A stretch of 33,722 nt of DNA from Alistipes sp. (lineage in GTDB: Bacteria > Bacteroidota > Bacteroidia > Bacteroidales > Rikenellaceae): contig JAGBWD010000007.1 in the NCBI GenBank assembly GCA_017629985.1, positions 1-33,722 of the forward strand. The letters run 5' to 3'. Both the position numbers and the translations under genes were made by a program. The notes beneath the pieces were generated by a model. It was not told the DNA's origin and made no database searches. It was given only the letters and a program-made list of their open reading frames with translations. The first letter of the stretch is position 1, and the number at the start of each line of letters is the position of its first letter. Positions 26,690 through 33,524 of this stretch are shown piece by piece.

Positions 26690-26744
26690 AAAAACCAAAG
26701 TTGCGAAATAGGCGTTACAGGTGCATAATACCAAATATGTTATA

Positions 26745-26758
26745 CCCCTGAGGGGGTA
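26745..26758 (+). repeat. Right attachment-site copy (attR-like)
   Basis: CCCCTGAGGGGGTA is identical to the tRNA-Lys 3' end. It is not part of a tRNA: nothing upstream forms the other arms. Confidence 0.75.
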
Positions 26759-26763
26759 TAGAA

Positions 26764-26792
26764 GAGAAGAACGAGAGTTCTTCTCTTTTTTT
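26764..26792 (+). terminator. Terminator after the right attachment site
   Basis: GAGAAGAAC and GTTCTTCTC form a 9-bp stem with loop GAGA, then a T run. By the island model it was the original tRNA-Lys terminator; it now ends the R-M transcript. Confidence 0.88.
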
Positions 26793-26850
26793 GTGCCTAC
26801 TCGGCTCGAACCCTGGGTGCGCCTCCCTTCTAGGGAGGATGGGAGTGTGT
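26791..26850. repeat. 60-bp intergenic repeat, copy 1
   Basis: It matches 28255-28314 at 51 of 60 positions. Its core is CTCGGC...GGGTGCGCCTCCC-N4-AGGGAGGATGGGAG with a CCTCCC/GGGAGG stem. It begins in the T tract of a terminator. The rest of 26851-27028 shows no gene and no structure I can name. Confidence 0.7.
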
Positions 26851-27028
26851 AAACAAACGAGCACAGATACTGCACCCCAAGGGTAATTACCGCTTGCGCC
26901 CCATAGAAACCTATCGCGAATATAATATGTAGTGTTGAATAAGCGGACGATGGCTGCTCCAAACGGGGTGGCTAATTTTGTGTGATTTGAATAAATACTC
27001 TATTCGCATCAAAATATGATTAGAATAG

Positions 27029-27059
27029 TTGCATTTTTCACATCATTGCACTATCTTTG
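27029..27059 (+). promoter_or_regulatory. Promoter of the Fic gene
   Basis: TTG (27029-27031), a 20-bp spacer and TATCTTTG (27052-27059) give an exact consensus. The ATG lies 18 nt downstream. Confidence 0.85.
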
Positions 27060-27077
27060 CAATAAAATCTGAGGAAT

Positions 27078-28193
27078 ATGAGACCTTTGTATATATGGCA
27101 GCAGCCCACTTGGGCAGAGTTTACTTGGGACAACGAGAAGCTGATAACGCTCCTTTCTGATGTGCGCAACCTAGAAGGTCGTGTGCTTGGTTTGATGAGC
27201 GGTCTAGGCTTCAGCGTGCAGAACACCACCTCGCTCGATGTGATGGTGGAGGATGTGTTGCGCTCTTCAGAGATCGAGGGCGAGTTGCTCAATGCCGATC
27301 GTGTGCGCTCATCGATTGCTCGTCATCTTGGAATACCAACCGAGGGTCTGCCAGAGCCTGACCACTACACTGAAGGCGTGGTGCAGGTAATGCTCGATGC
27401 TGTTAGAAACAGCAATGAGCCACTGACTCACAAGCGACTCTTCAATTGGCACGCTGCACTCTTCCCAACGGGTCGCAGTGGAATGTATCCTATAACCGTA
27501 GCCGCCTATCGCAAGGGCGCAGAGCCTATGCAGGTTGTGTCGGGCGCAATGGGTCGTGAGAAGGTACACTACGAGGCTCCCGCTTCGGAGGCTGTACCTG
27601 CAATGATGGATGAGTTCTTGGCCTGGATAAATGGCAAGCAGGAGATAGACCCGATATTGAAGGCGGGAGTTGCGCACCTTTGGTTTGTCGCTATCCACCC
27701 ATTTGACGATGGCAATGGTCGTTTGACTCGCACCATAACCGATATGCTCCTGGCAAAGGCTGATGGTATGCCACACCGCTTTTATAGTATGTCGGCCGAG
27801 ATACTGCGTGAGCGCAAGGGATATTATGCTGCCCTCGAAAAGACAACAACGGGAACGATGAATATAACCCTCTGGCTCGAATGGTTTTTGCAGACTCTTC
27901 GCAGTGCAATACTCCGTTCCGAGACAACAGTGCAGCGTGTGGTTAAGAAGTCGTTGTTTTGGCAGCAACATCGTGAGGTGGCGATGAACGAGCGACAAGC
28001 GAAGGTTGTCAATATGCTATGGGATGGTTTCGAGGGAAAGCTAACATCTTCGAAATGGGCAAAGATAACCAAGACATCGCAGCCTACAGCACAGCGCGAT
28101 ATAGCTGACCTCGTTCAGAAAGGAGTATTGGTTGTGTCGGGCGAAGGCGGTAGAAGTACAAACTATCTCCTCAAGGAGGATCTCGGTAACTAA
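27078..28193 (+). CDS. Class II Fic-domain AMP transferase
   Basis: Predicted cytoplasmic enzyme that adds AMP (or another nucleotide moiety) to protein hydroxyls; 371 aa. The N-terminal domain is of the Fic-associated DUF4172 type (WQQPTWAEFTW). The inhibitory helix motif SSEIEG (63-68) fits the [S/T]xxxE[G/N] consensus, so the activity is self-inhibited through Glu67. The catalytic motif HPFDDGNGRLTR (207-218) is complete, with His207 as base. A winged-helix domain at the C-terminus (about 300-371, SKWAKITKTSQPTAQRDIADL) could bind DNA and autoregulate. The promoter is of full consensus and a strong terminator follows. No small antitoxin gene is next to it, as expected for class II. Codon use is like that of the chromosome, so it need not have come with the R-M island. 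Confidence 0.93.
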   Translation: MRPLYIWQQPTWAEFTWDNEKLITLLSDVRNLEGRVLGLMSGLGFSVQNTTSLDVMVEDVLRSSEIEGELLNADRVRSSIARHLGIPTEGLPEPDHYTEGVVQVMLDAVRNSNEPLTHKRLFNWHAALFPTGRSGMYPITVAAYRKGAEPMQVVSGAMGREKVHYEAPASEAVPAMMDEFLAWINGKQEIDPILKAGVAHLWFVAIHPFDDGNGRLTRTITDMLLAKADGMPHRFYSMSAEILRERKGYYAALEKTTTGTMNITLWLEWFLQTLRSAILRSETTVQRVVKKSLFWQQHREVAMNERQAKVVNMLWDGFEGKLTSSKWAKITKTSQPTAQRDIADLVQKGVLVVSGEGGRSTNYLLKEDLGN

Positions 28194-28216
28194 AAATTGA
28201 TGTAACAAGCAAGAAT

Positions 28217-28256
28217 GAGACCGACAAAAAATTACTTTTTAGTCGGTCTCTTTTTT
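28217..28256 (+). terminator. Terminator of the Fic gene
   Basis: GAGACCGAC pairs with GTCGGTCTC (9 bp); the loop contains AAAAA/TTTTT that extends the stem. A T run follows. Confidence 0.93.
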
Positions 28257-28314
28257 GTGTCTACTCGGCGGGAGCCCCGGGTGCGCCTCCCAACCAGGGA
28301 GGATGGGAGGGTGT
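28255..28314. repeat. 60-bp intergenic repeat, copy 2
   Basis: Second copy of the element at 26791-26850, 51 of 60 positions the same, same orientation, again starting in the T tract of a terminator. The differences fall mainly in the loop between the CCTCCC and GGGAGG arms and in a short stretch before GGGTGCGCC. Confidence 0.7.
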
Positions 28315-28357
28315 TGCATTTTTGAGAATGATCCCGATTGGGAGTGCATAGAGTGTC

Positions 28358-28386
28358 ATACCAAGTTATAAAAGATTGATACCAAG
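28358..28386 (+). promoter_or_regulatory. Direct repeat upstream of the 34-codon ORF
   Basis: ATACCAAG occurs at 28358 and 28379, exactly 21 bp apart (two helical turns), just upstream of the promoter-like box. It has the geometry of a regulator binding site; no regulator is known. Confidence 0.4.
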
Positions 28387-28394
28387 GTTTTGTA

Positions 28395-28414
28395 ATATTT
28401 TTTGTAACTTTACA
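28395..28414 (+). promoter_or_regulatory. Probable promoter of the 34-codon ORF
   Basis: The 20-mer ATATTTTTTGTAACTTTACA with the -7-like TAACTTTA (28405-28412), identical to the sequence before the R-M genes. The ATG is 18 nt past its end. Confidence 0.5.
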
Positions 28415-28431
28415 CCATAATACTAGAACTG

Positions 28432-28536
28432 ATGTTGGGACACATTTTAGGTATACTTGTAGCAATAGGCCTTGTGGCGTTGCTCTATAACGAGTTAATC
28501 AAGCCTATGATTCGCTCGTGGCGCAAAAATAGATAA
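28432..28536 (+). CDS. 34-aa single-span membrane micro-protein
   Basis: Not a family I recognise. The reading frame of 34 codons encodes MLGHILGILVAIGLVALL as a membrane helix (about 3-19), then YNELIKPMIRSWRKNR, a basic cytoplasmic-type tail with net positive charge. It is preceded by a promoter-like box and an upstream direct repeat, and followed within 30 bp by a hairpin with T tract, so it looks like a self-contained gene. Hydrophobic span plus basic tail is the build of type I toxins and of small membrane regulators; neither can be decided. No antisense RNA promoter was identified. It sits between the Fic gene and the B12-linked operon, which converges on it. It could still be chance, since short frames arise easily. 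Confidence 0.5.
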   Translation: MLGHILGILVAIGLVALLYNELIKPMIRSWRKNR

Positions 28537-28542
28537 ATAGGG

Positions 28543-28564
28543 AAAAGGCTCTACGAAGCTTTTT
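28543..28564 (+). terminator. Terminator-like hairpin after the 34-codon ORF
   Basis: AAAAGGCT pairs with AGCTTTTT (8 bp, one G-T) around a 6-nt loop, with T residues following. It is AT-rich and moderate in strength. The stretch 28565-28659 shows nothing else. Confidence 0.5.
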
Positions 28565-28659
28565 GTTTACATGCTTTCTGGGCGAGAACCATGATGAGCA
28601 TCCATGCTAGGAGGTTGTAAGCCATAGAGCAATGTCTAGATAATAGAGCCGTTAGGCAT

Positions 28660-30426
28660 CTATCTTTTCAGGTTATAATCATAAAAGCCGCAGACCTCTG
28701 TAGAGAGTTCTCCCAGCCATCCGCTTTTGGCATTTACGCCTACCTGCACCTTTACGAAGTCGATGTAGTCCAGGTGGATTGGCTGACATTCAAAGTCTAT
28801 GGCATTAGAGATTTTGAAGTGGTTTGCATTGGCATCAGCGGTAGCATTCTCATCTCCCGTAAGACGATCTATCGAACTAAAGTTATCGACATAGCCCCAA
28901 TCGTATTCGGCATTAACCCAATACGACCCATTGCCCGAAGCATCATAATTGCGAGGAGCAAGGCAAGTCCCCGTAAGGGTGTAGCTATCGGACTCAATCC
29001 ATAGCGGATAGTAATACTCCTGTCTGTGGAACTGCGTGAGGTAGTCAATCTCGCCGCTATTACCAAGATTGTCTATCCACAGCACTGGCATCATTGTTCC
29101 CGATGGGCGGTAGTATGTTACAGTGTAGTTTTGTATTGTCTCCGCTTTACCCGTTTCGGAGCCTGCAAGTTCATACCACGTATCATCAGGTAATCCGTTA
29201 CCATTCTCATCCTGCATGACCCATACAATGCCTGGCTCGGATGAACCACTGAATGAGTTGCCAAGAATACCGATATCGTAGTCGCCCGAATTATCTATGC
29301 TATGGTCGAAGCCAACGACAATATAGCCACCAAAACCTCCCAGTGACACCCAATTTGGATATGGGTTACCATCTCTATCAACCTCCGACATTCGATTCTC
29401 TGCATAGGCGATAGCGGCTTCGGGTGTTGTTTGCGAGCCATCGAAGCCTCCTGTTTTTGTTTCGTTGATAAACTGTCCCGGTGCAGGGGTATATTCGTAG
29501 ACCTTATTCCAGTCAGCCTTTGATGCTCCGCTCTTTGGACGATAGAAAACTCCCTCCTCATAAACGGTTATGGCGAACTCGTGGGTAATGGTAATCATCT
29601 CGCACTCTTTTTCGGTGGTTGCGGTTGCCGTGATTATATATTCACCAGCCGACTCTGCGGTAAATATCAACCGAGAGTCATTACCAATAGGCTCTTCCCT
29701 GCCAACCTGCATCCAACGATATGTAACGCTATCCTCGGAACTGGTTTCCGAAGGGGTAATGAGCAACTTACGACCAGCAACAATATGGTAATTCTCGCTT
29801 GCGAACTCCCACACGAAGGGCATATCCTCGGCATTAAGCACCCTGATCTCCACGCTATCGCTATGCGTTCCATCATCATTTGTTGCTGTAGCTGTGATAG
29901 TGTAGTTGCCAACAGCGTCAGCGGAGAATGTATAGGAGCTGTCGCCACTCACCATCTCACCATTTATACTCCATGCAAGCGATGTTTCTAGCGAAGAGTT
30001 ACGTACCGATGCGTTAAGATTGATATTTGTTCCAATGGCAACGGTCTGCTGTTTGCTTCCCGCAATGGTTACAATAGGGATTTCGAGAGCTATCACATCC
30101 ACACGAATCTCCTCTTCATCCGAGCCAGCATCTGTGGTTACTGCAATAGTAATAAAGTATGAGCCTATCTCCTCCGACAGAAAACGCAACGATGGAGAGG
30201 TACTCAATACTTCTCCATTCATTGTCCAGGAGTATGCTGCACCCTCTGCCAACTCGTAGTTGGGTGCGATAATAATCTCTCTTCCCTCTTTGACGGTGTA
30301 GATCCCCGTTTCGCTGTCGAGGAGTATCTTCGGGGGCAACGATGTTGTGATTACATCATCTATATTACAAGAGGATGCAACCACAACAATCACACTTAAA
30401 AACAAAAACTCTAAAACTTTTCTCAT
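28660..30426 (-). CDS. Surface lipoprotein with three PKD/Ig-like domains and a conserved C-terminal domain
   Basis: Secreted lipoprotein of 588 aa. The signal ends in ASSC (Cys20); the next residues NIDD are acidic, as in surface-exported Bacteroidetes lipoproteins. Three repeats of about 85-95 residues follow (about 30-112, 113-196, 200-295). They carry the PKD-like pattern of YSWTMNGE, LAWSINGE and YRWMQVGRE near the start and GSYFITI, GNYTITATATN and GEYIITATATT near the end. The last 290 residues form a separate domain (GGFGGYIVVGFDHSIDN, DENGNGLPDDTWYEL) that I connect with Bacteroidetes cell-surface proteins near cobalamin loci, from memory only. It starts 3 bp after the DUF4465 lipoprotein stop, so it is cotranscribed and probably under the same riboswitch. 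Binding of cobalamin or of a carrier protein is inference. Confidence 0.85.
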   Translation of the reverse strand: MRKVLEFLFLSVIVVVASSCNIDDVITTSLPPKILLDSETGIYTVKEGREIIIAPNYELAEGAAYSWTMNGEVLSTSPSLRFLSEEIGSYFITIAVTTDAGSDEEEIRVDVIALEIPIVTIAGSKQQTVAIGTNINLNASVRNSSLETSLAWSINGEMVSGDSSYTFSADAVGNYTITATATNDDGTHSDSVEIRVLNAEDMPFVWEFASENYHIVAGRKLLITPSETSSEDSVTYRWMQVGREEPIGNDSRLIFTAESAGEYIITATATTEKECEMITITHEFAITVYEEGVFYRPKSGASKADWNKVYEYTPAPGQFINETKTGGFDGSQTTPEAAIAYAENRMSEVDRDGNPYPNWVSLGGFGGYIVVGFDHSIDNSGDYDIGILGNSFSGSSEPGIVWVMQDENGNGLPDDTWYELAGSETGKAETIQNYTVTYYRPSGTMMPVLWIDNLGNSGEIDYLTQFHRQEYYYPLWIESDSYTLTGTCLAPRNYDASGNGSYWVNAEYDWGYVDNFSSIDRLTGDENATADANANHFKISNAIDFECQPIHLDYIDFVKVQVGVNAKSGWLGELSTEVCGFYDYNLKR

Positions 30427-30429
30427 ATC

Positions 30430-32292
30430 TTATTTCTCAAATCTCACTGCCACATCATCATAGGCAAAATAACCAGGGATTGTGAAACCATATCGTCCCC
30501 CCATCTCCTCCGAGTATAGGAAGTTTAGGCGCACCTTTGCCACCTTGCCGAGTCCCGACAAATCCCACTTCTGCCAATCGGTTACTACATTCATACCCTG
30601 TACAAGGTAGAGCTCCACCTCGCTAATTGGCTCGGCGTAAGCATCAGCATCTACATCATCAAAGCCTTGTGCAACGAGTTTCATCCAAGCATTCTCGGTT
30701 AGTCCCTCCCAGTTGCCACCAAAGCTGTTGCCGGCCTCACTCTTTACTCCATTGTATAACTGATTGAGCGTGTAGCTTGTATTAGTAACCCACATATGGT
30801 CTATAACACGAGCCTCGCCATCTGCGAAAGATAGTTCGGGCAGATTCTCTACATACGAGAAGAAATCTTTGTAGCCGTAGTGTACGCAGAAGTTTTCGCC
30901 CGAATGAGCCTGCACAGGGATCATCATCTGAAGGTTAAACCAACCAAGCATCTGGTCGTTGCCAGCATTTTCTATGACGTAATCCTCTCCGTAATATTTG
31001 GCAATGTGTCTATCTCTATCCTCGTCCGAATAGCCCTCGCCCCAATAGTTTGAGATGGCGTGACCTCCACCCCAGAAGCAATAGGCGTAGTTGTCGGGGA
31101 ACATATGATATAGCTCGGTGTTACCCCCATCATGCCAAGTGTACATTGTGGACATATAATCGCCATAAGTTAGCGGACCACCATACTGCGGTGAGTCAAT
31201 CAAGTCGCTCCAAGTGTTAATCTCAGCACCAGCATAATCCAAGGAGTAAGGCTCAAACTTTGCATCGGCATCCTCGAAGGTGAGAATACGAAGTTCATAA
31301 CCAAGCTCCTCTGCGCCACGTTCTACTGCCATTACGTTAATCTTGACGATAGCGCTCCTTCCCTCTGCCGAGACAACGGTGATGGCGACAACGCCCTCTG
31401 TGTCGTAGTGACATAACTCTTTTGCTGGGGCAGTGATGCTCAACATGCCCTCGGCATACGATGCCCTCCAACCCTCGGGAGTGTTGATTACATAGTCGGC
31501 AATGTTCTTTGCGGTTACAACTAGCTCTATGCTCTTGCCGTACTCTACTTCTATAACCTCTGAAACCTCGGTAATAACAAACATCGGTGCGCTCTCGTCA
31601 TAACGTGCAAGGCGGAACTCGGTGCCATCGGCCAATGTGATAACCACATAGTCGGGATTTGAGATATCTACCTTTTTAAATATCGAGTCCCCAGCCACGC
31701 CATTGCTACCATTCGAGCCTGCTGCGCCATCCTTACCCTCGGCAACCACACCTGTAGAGCTCCATGTTAGGCCACCATCTACCGAGATTTCCCACTCCTT
31801 GGTCGAATCATTTATACGTACTTGAGGTGCAATGGCATCCTTGCCATTGGTGCCGTTATCACCATTTTCTCCATTTTCACCATCCTTGCCGTTTGCGCGT
31901 ACTCTCTCGCCATCTACGAGTAACCACTCGCCATCCAAAGTCCAGTAGTAGTTGCCATCACTATCTTGTTTTACAGAAATTAGTGGGGCATTGGTGCCAT
32001 TTGCACCATCCTTACCATTGGCTATGGTTGCTGTGGTGCCATCCGAGAAGGTGATGGTGTAGCCGTTGGCGTTGTTTTCCACCTTGGTTACATAGACGCT
32101 CTCCTGCAAAGCATTTACAATGCTCTGTAGTGCTACGATCTCCTCGTTGGCCTTTACAACAGCCTCCTCGAGAGTCTCCACACGCTCCTTTACATTCTCA
32201 ATCTCGCTCCAAAGTTTCGAGTCGTCATACTCACAGCTGACCAACGAAATGCTGACTAGAGCTGCCGCCAAAATAGTAAAAAATCTTTTCAT
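30430..32292 (-). CDS. Surface lipoprotein with coiled coil, collagen-like repeats and C-terminal DUF4465-like domain
   Basis: Secreted lipoprotein of 620 aa. The lipobox LVSC gives Cys20, followed by EYDD, the acidic surface-export pattern. Residues about 24-65 form a heptad coiled coil (LWSEIENVKERVETLEE). A DUF4988-like part then alternates with two collagen-like runs of Gly-x-Asn/Asp (GKDGENGENGDNGTNGKD and GKDGAAGSNGSNGVAGD). A BACON/Ig-like domain follows (about 240-330). From about 340 to the end comes a beta-rich domain of DUF4465 type (ILTFEDADAKFEP, NSFGGNWEG, VKVRLNFLYSEEMGGRYGFTIPGYFAYDDVAVRF; written with gaps in mind). DUF4465 proteins are often encoded at cobalamin-riboswitch loci, and the riboswitch upstream agrees with that. 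A B12-binding surface role like that of BtuG/BtuH proteins is plausible and unproven. Confidence 0.87.
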   Translation of the reverse strand: MKRFFTILAAALVSISLVSCEYDDSKLWSEIENVKERVETLEEAVVKANEEIVALQSIVNALQESVYVTKVENNANGYTITFSDGTTATIANGKDGANGTNAPLISVKQDSDGNYYWTLDGEWLLVDGERVRANGKDGENGENGDNGTNGKDAIAPQVRINDSTKEWEISVDGGLTWSSTGVVAEGKDGAAGSNGSNGVAGDSIFKKVDISNPDYVVITLADGTEFRLARYDESAPMFVITEVSEVIEVEYGKSIELVVTAKNIADYVINTPEGWRASYAEGMLSITAPAKELCHYDTEGVVAITVVSAEGRSAIVKINVMAVERGAEELGYELRILTFEDADAKFEPYSLDYAGAEINTWSDLIDSPQYGGPLTYGDYMSTMYTWHDGGNTELYHMFPDNYAYCFWGGGHAISNYWGEGYSDEDRDRHIAKYYGEDYVIENAGNDQMLGWFNLQMMIPVQAHSGENFCVHYGYKDFFSYVENLPELSFADGEARVIDHMWVTNTSYTLNQLYNGVKSEAGNSFGGNWEGLTENAWMKLVAQGFDDVDADAYAEPISEVELYLVQGMNVVTDWQKWDLSGLGKVAKVRLNFLYSEEMGGRYGFTIPGYFAYDDVAVRFEK

Positions 32293-32313
32293 GGTTTTTT
32301 AATGATTATTGAA

Positions 32314-32820
32314 TTAGTTGTTTAATAGTTTGTTGCATTGCTCGACAATGGCTCGCACCTCATCGACATAACGAGCCTTAAATTTATAGTGTTGGATGAT
32401 TTGTGTTGTCAGCTCATAACATTCACCCCTGTTGTGAGCCTCGATGCAGAGCAAGGCTATGATGCCTGGCAGCAACTGCGATATCATCTCTAATGATAAT
32501 TCGTGTAGCTGCGAGGCCTCGAAGAGCTGCCTCTGGCCACTTTCTATATGATAGGTATAGATGTTCAGACGATAGTATTTGCCTGTAGATGGCATCTTTT
32601 TCAAAGAATGGACAAATTGAGCAATAGATACGCGCTTTTGAATCGTCGAATCCGACTTGTCGATTATGGTTATCCACGCATGCACAATGGGACTCGCCAC
32701 AAGCAAACAGAAGATAGGGTGTGCTTGTGAACGTAGTGCCTTAAAAAACTTCCATAGATTACTCTTGAGGATATAATTCTTCGGCATGTAACTACTTGTC
32801 TGGATACTATCCATACTCAT
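32314..32820 (-). CDS. Uncharacterised 168-aa protein, first gene after the cobalamin riboswitch
   Basis: I do not recognise this family. It is a mainly alpha-helical, mildly basic soluble protein with no signal peptide and no lipobox. One moderately hydrophobic stretch (HPIFCLLVASPIVHAWITII, about 34-53) might be a buried helix. The C-terminal half (EMISQLLPGIIALLCIEAH...YVDEVRAIVEQCNKLLNN) looks like a helical bundle. Alternative starts are Met3 and Met12. It lies 21 bp before the DUF4465 lipoprotein gene and about 225 bp after the riboswitch, so it should be B12-controlled. Codon use is more AT-rich than in the downstream genes. Its cytoplasmic location sets it apart from its two exported neighbours. 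Confidence 0.75.
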   Translation of the reverse strand: MSMDSIQTSSYMPKNYILKSNLWKFFKALRSQAHPIFCLLVASPIVHAWITIIDKSDSTIQKRVSIAQFVHSLKKMPSTGKYYRLNIYTYHIESGQRQLFEASQLHELSLEMISQLLPGIIALLCIEAHNRGECYELTTQIIQHYKFKARYVDEVRAIVEQCNKLLNN

Positions 32821-32883
32821 AATTGGTTATATTACAACTAATTAAATAGATTTTAATTGCATATACCCATAGCCGACCACCTA

Positions 32884-32900
32884 ATACACCACGAGTGTAT
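32884..32900 (-). other. Hairpin in the leader between riboswitch and first gene
   Basis: ATACAC and GTGTAT form a 6-bp stem with loop CACGA. A nearby ACAC...GTGT (32915-32929) could form another. Together with an unused AAGGAGG at 32978-32972 this marks a structured leader of about 220 nt. Confidence 0.35.
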
Positions 32901-32980
32901 AGCGAAGTAATCCGCACACCAAACTGTGTAGCGTCACGAAGAACAAGATGCAATATGCCCTTGCTTCTAAACCTCCTTGA

Positions 32981-33043
32981 CTAAAAAATAATAGCAATTA
33001 AAAAAGTTGATTTCAACCCATATCCCAGTAGGTAGATATCCAT
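32981..33043 (-). CDS. Possible 20-codon leader peptide just after the riboswitch
   Basis: ATG at 33043, 5 nt after the aptamer end, opens a 20-codon frame encoding MDIYLLGYGLKSTFLIAIIF, a hydrophobic peptide. A strong AAGGAGG follows its stop but has no ATG at a useful distance. The frame may be translated as a leader or may be chance; the short length gives little support. Confidence 0.2.
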   Translation of the reverse strand: MDIYLLGYGLKSTFLIAIIF

Positions 33044-33047
33044 TAAA

Positions 33048-33229
33048 ACATAGGGCAGGTCTTCTGACTTATCCCCTTTATCGCGCCTTCCCGATTTTAA
33101 TCAGTGGCAAAGAGTGCGATAAACAAACTCTCGATGGAGTGGGATTTACAGCAACTGGTATTGTCCCGGATTTGCACCGGATTCCCTTTTCACCCTTCGT
33201 AACGCTTGGTTCGTAAGGGCTCCTTATGT
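33048..33229 (-). promoter_or_regulatory. Cobalamin (adenosylcobalamin-type) riboswitch
   Basis: On the minus strand the 3' part has the B12 box AGTCAGAAGACCTGCC (33069-33054), which fits the consensus AGYCMGnAGnCCKGCC. The 5' part has the conserved core GAATCCGGTGCAAATCCGG, followed by GCTGTAAATCCC. ACATAAG and CTATGT can close P1 around the whole. The arrangement is complete, so ligand binding is expected. Transcription of the three downstream genes should fall when cobalamin is plentiful. Confidence 0.95.
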
Positions 33230-33233
33230 GTTG

Positions 33234-33241
33234 CAAATATA
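33234..33241 (-). promoter_or_regulatory. -7 box of the riboswitch operon promoter
   Basis: TATATTTG on the minus strand matches TAnnTTTG and lies 4 bp before the aptamer. No TTG is found at the usual -33 distance, so the promoter may be weak or need an activator. From 33242 to 33412 the sequence is AT-rich with no gene. Confidence 0.6.
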
Positions 33242-33412
33242 CAAATTATTTTTATTCGGTGTTCTTCTATTTACATTTTTTTGCACCCCTGATTATATTT
33301 CGAGGTTATGCTAGCCACCTAAAGAGTGCCTCTGTCTTATATATATAAATATAGGTATAGGTTATGATATTTAAAAAATTATAAAAATTTTCAAAAATAA
33401 TTTCAAAATTAG

Positions 33413-33442
33413 TTGTAAAGTAGGAAATAATTGGTATCTTTG
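33413..33442 (+). promoter_or_regulatory. Tandem promoter 1 facing the right edge
   Basis: TTG (33413-33415), a 19-bp spacer and TATCTTTG (33435-33442): exact Bacteroidetes consensus, with A-rich sequence upstream. Confidence 0.8.
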
Positions 33443-33524
33443 CAGCCGCAAATGAGGGATATATGATGTCTCTCGTGAGCAGGAAGGTTCTTGGATGGTT
33501 TTTTGAAAAAAGTTTCCAAAATAT

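Larger units (their letters stand above)
24089..26758 (+). mobile_element. tRNA-Lys-anchored restriction-modification island without integrase
   Basis: A segment of about 2.65 kb is bounded by a 14-bp exact repeat of the tRNA 3' end. Each repeat is followed within a few bases by its own, different, hairpin plus T-tract terminator. This is the layout left by site-specific integration into a tRNA gene: the right-hand terminator was probably the original one. Inside are only a methyltransferase and a HincII-like nuclease, both AT-rich and using GAA and AAA codons where neighbouring genes use GAG and AAG. No recombinase gene fits in the remaining space. TGAACC repeats near both ends resemble arm-type sites of tyrosine recombinases. 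Confidence 0.7.

Noticed and set aside
24089-26758. Insertion sequence or conjugative element carrying the R-M genes
   Set aside because: No transposase, relaxase or recombinase frame and no terminal inverted repeats are visible; only the tRNA-derived direct repeats bound the segment.
26800-26825. tRNA T-arm-like GGGTTCGAGCC on the minus strand in repeat copy 1
   Set aside because: Copy 2 lacks it and no acceptor, D or anticodon arm can be formed, so it is not a tRNA or a clear remnant.
26645-26962. 105-residue minus-strand frame over the repeat and terminator
   Set aside because: It crosses the attachment repeat, terminator and 60-bp repeat; the shared TLPSSL.GRRT stretch with another frame at 28232-28465 comes from the DNA repeat.
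28232-28465. 77-residue minus-strand frame
   Set aside because: It runs through the 60-bp repeat, promoter and terminator of the plus strand; the reading is a by-product of the repeat.
31800-32060. GGTGCC/ACCATC-rich short repeats as a possible CRISPR or VNTR
   Set aside because: They encode the collagen-like Gly-x-x runs of the 620-aa lipoprotein and have no spacer structure.
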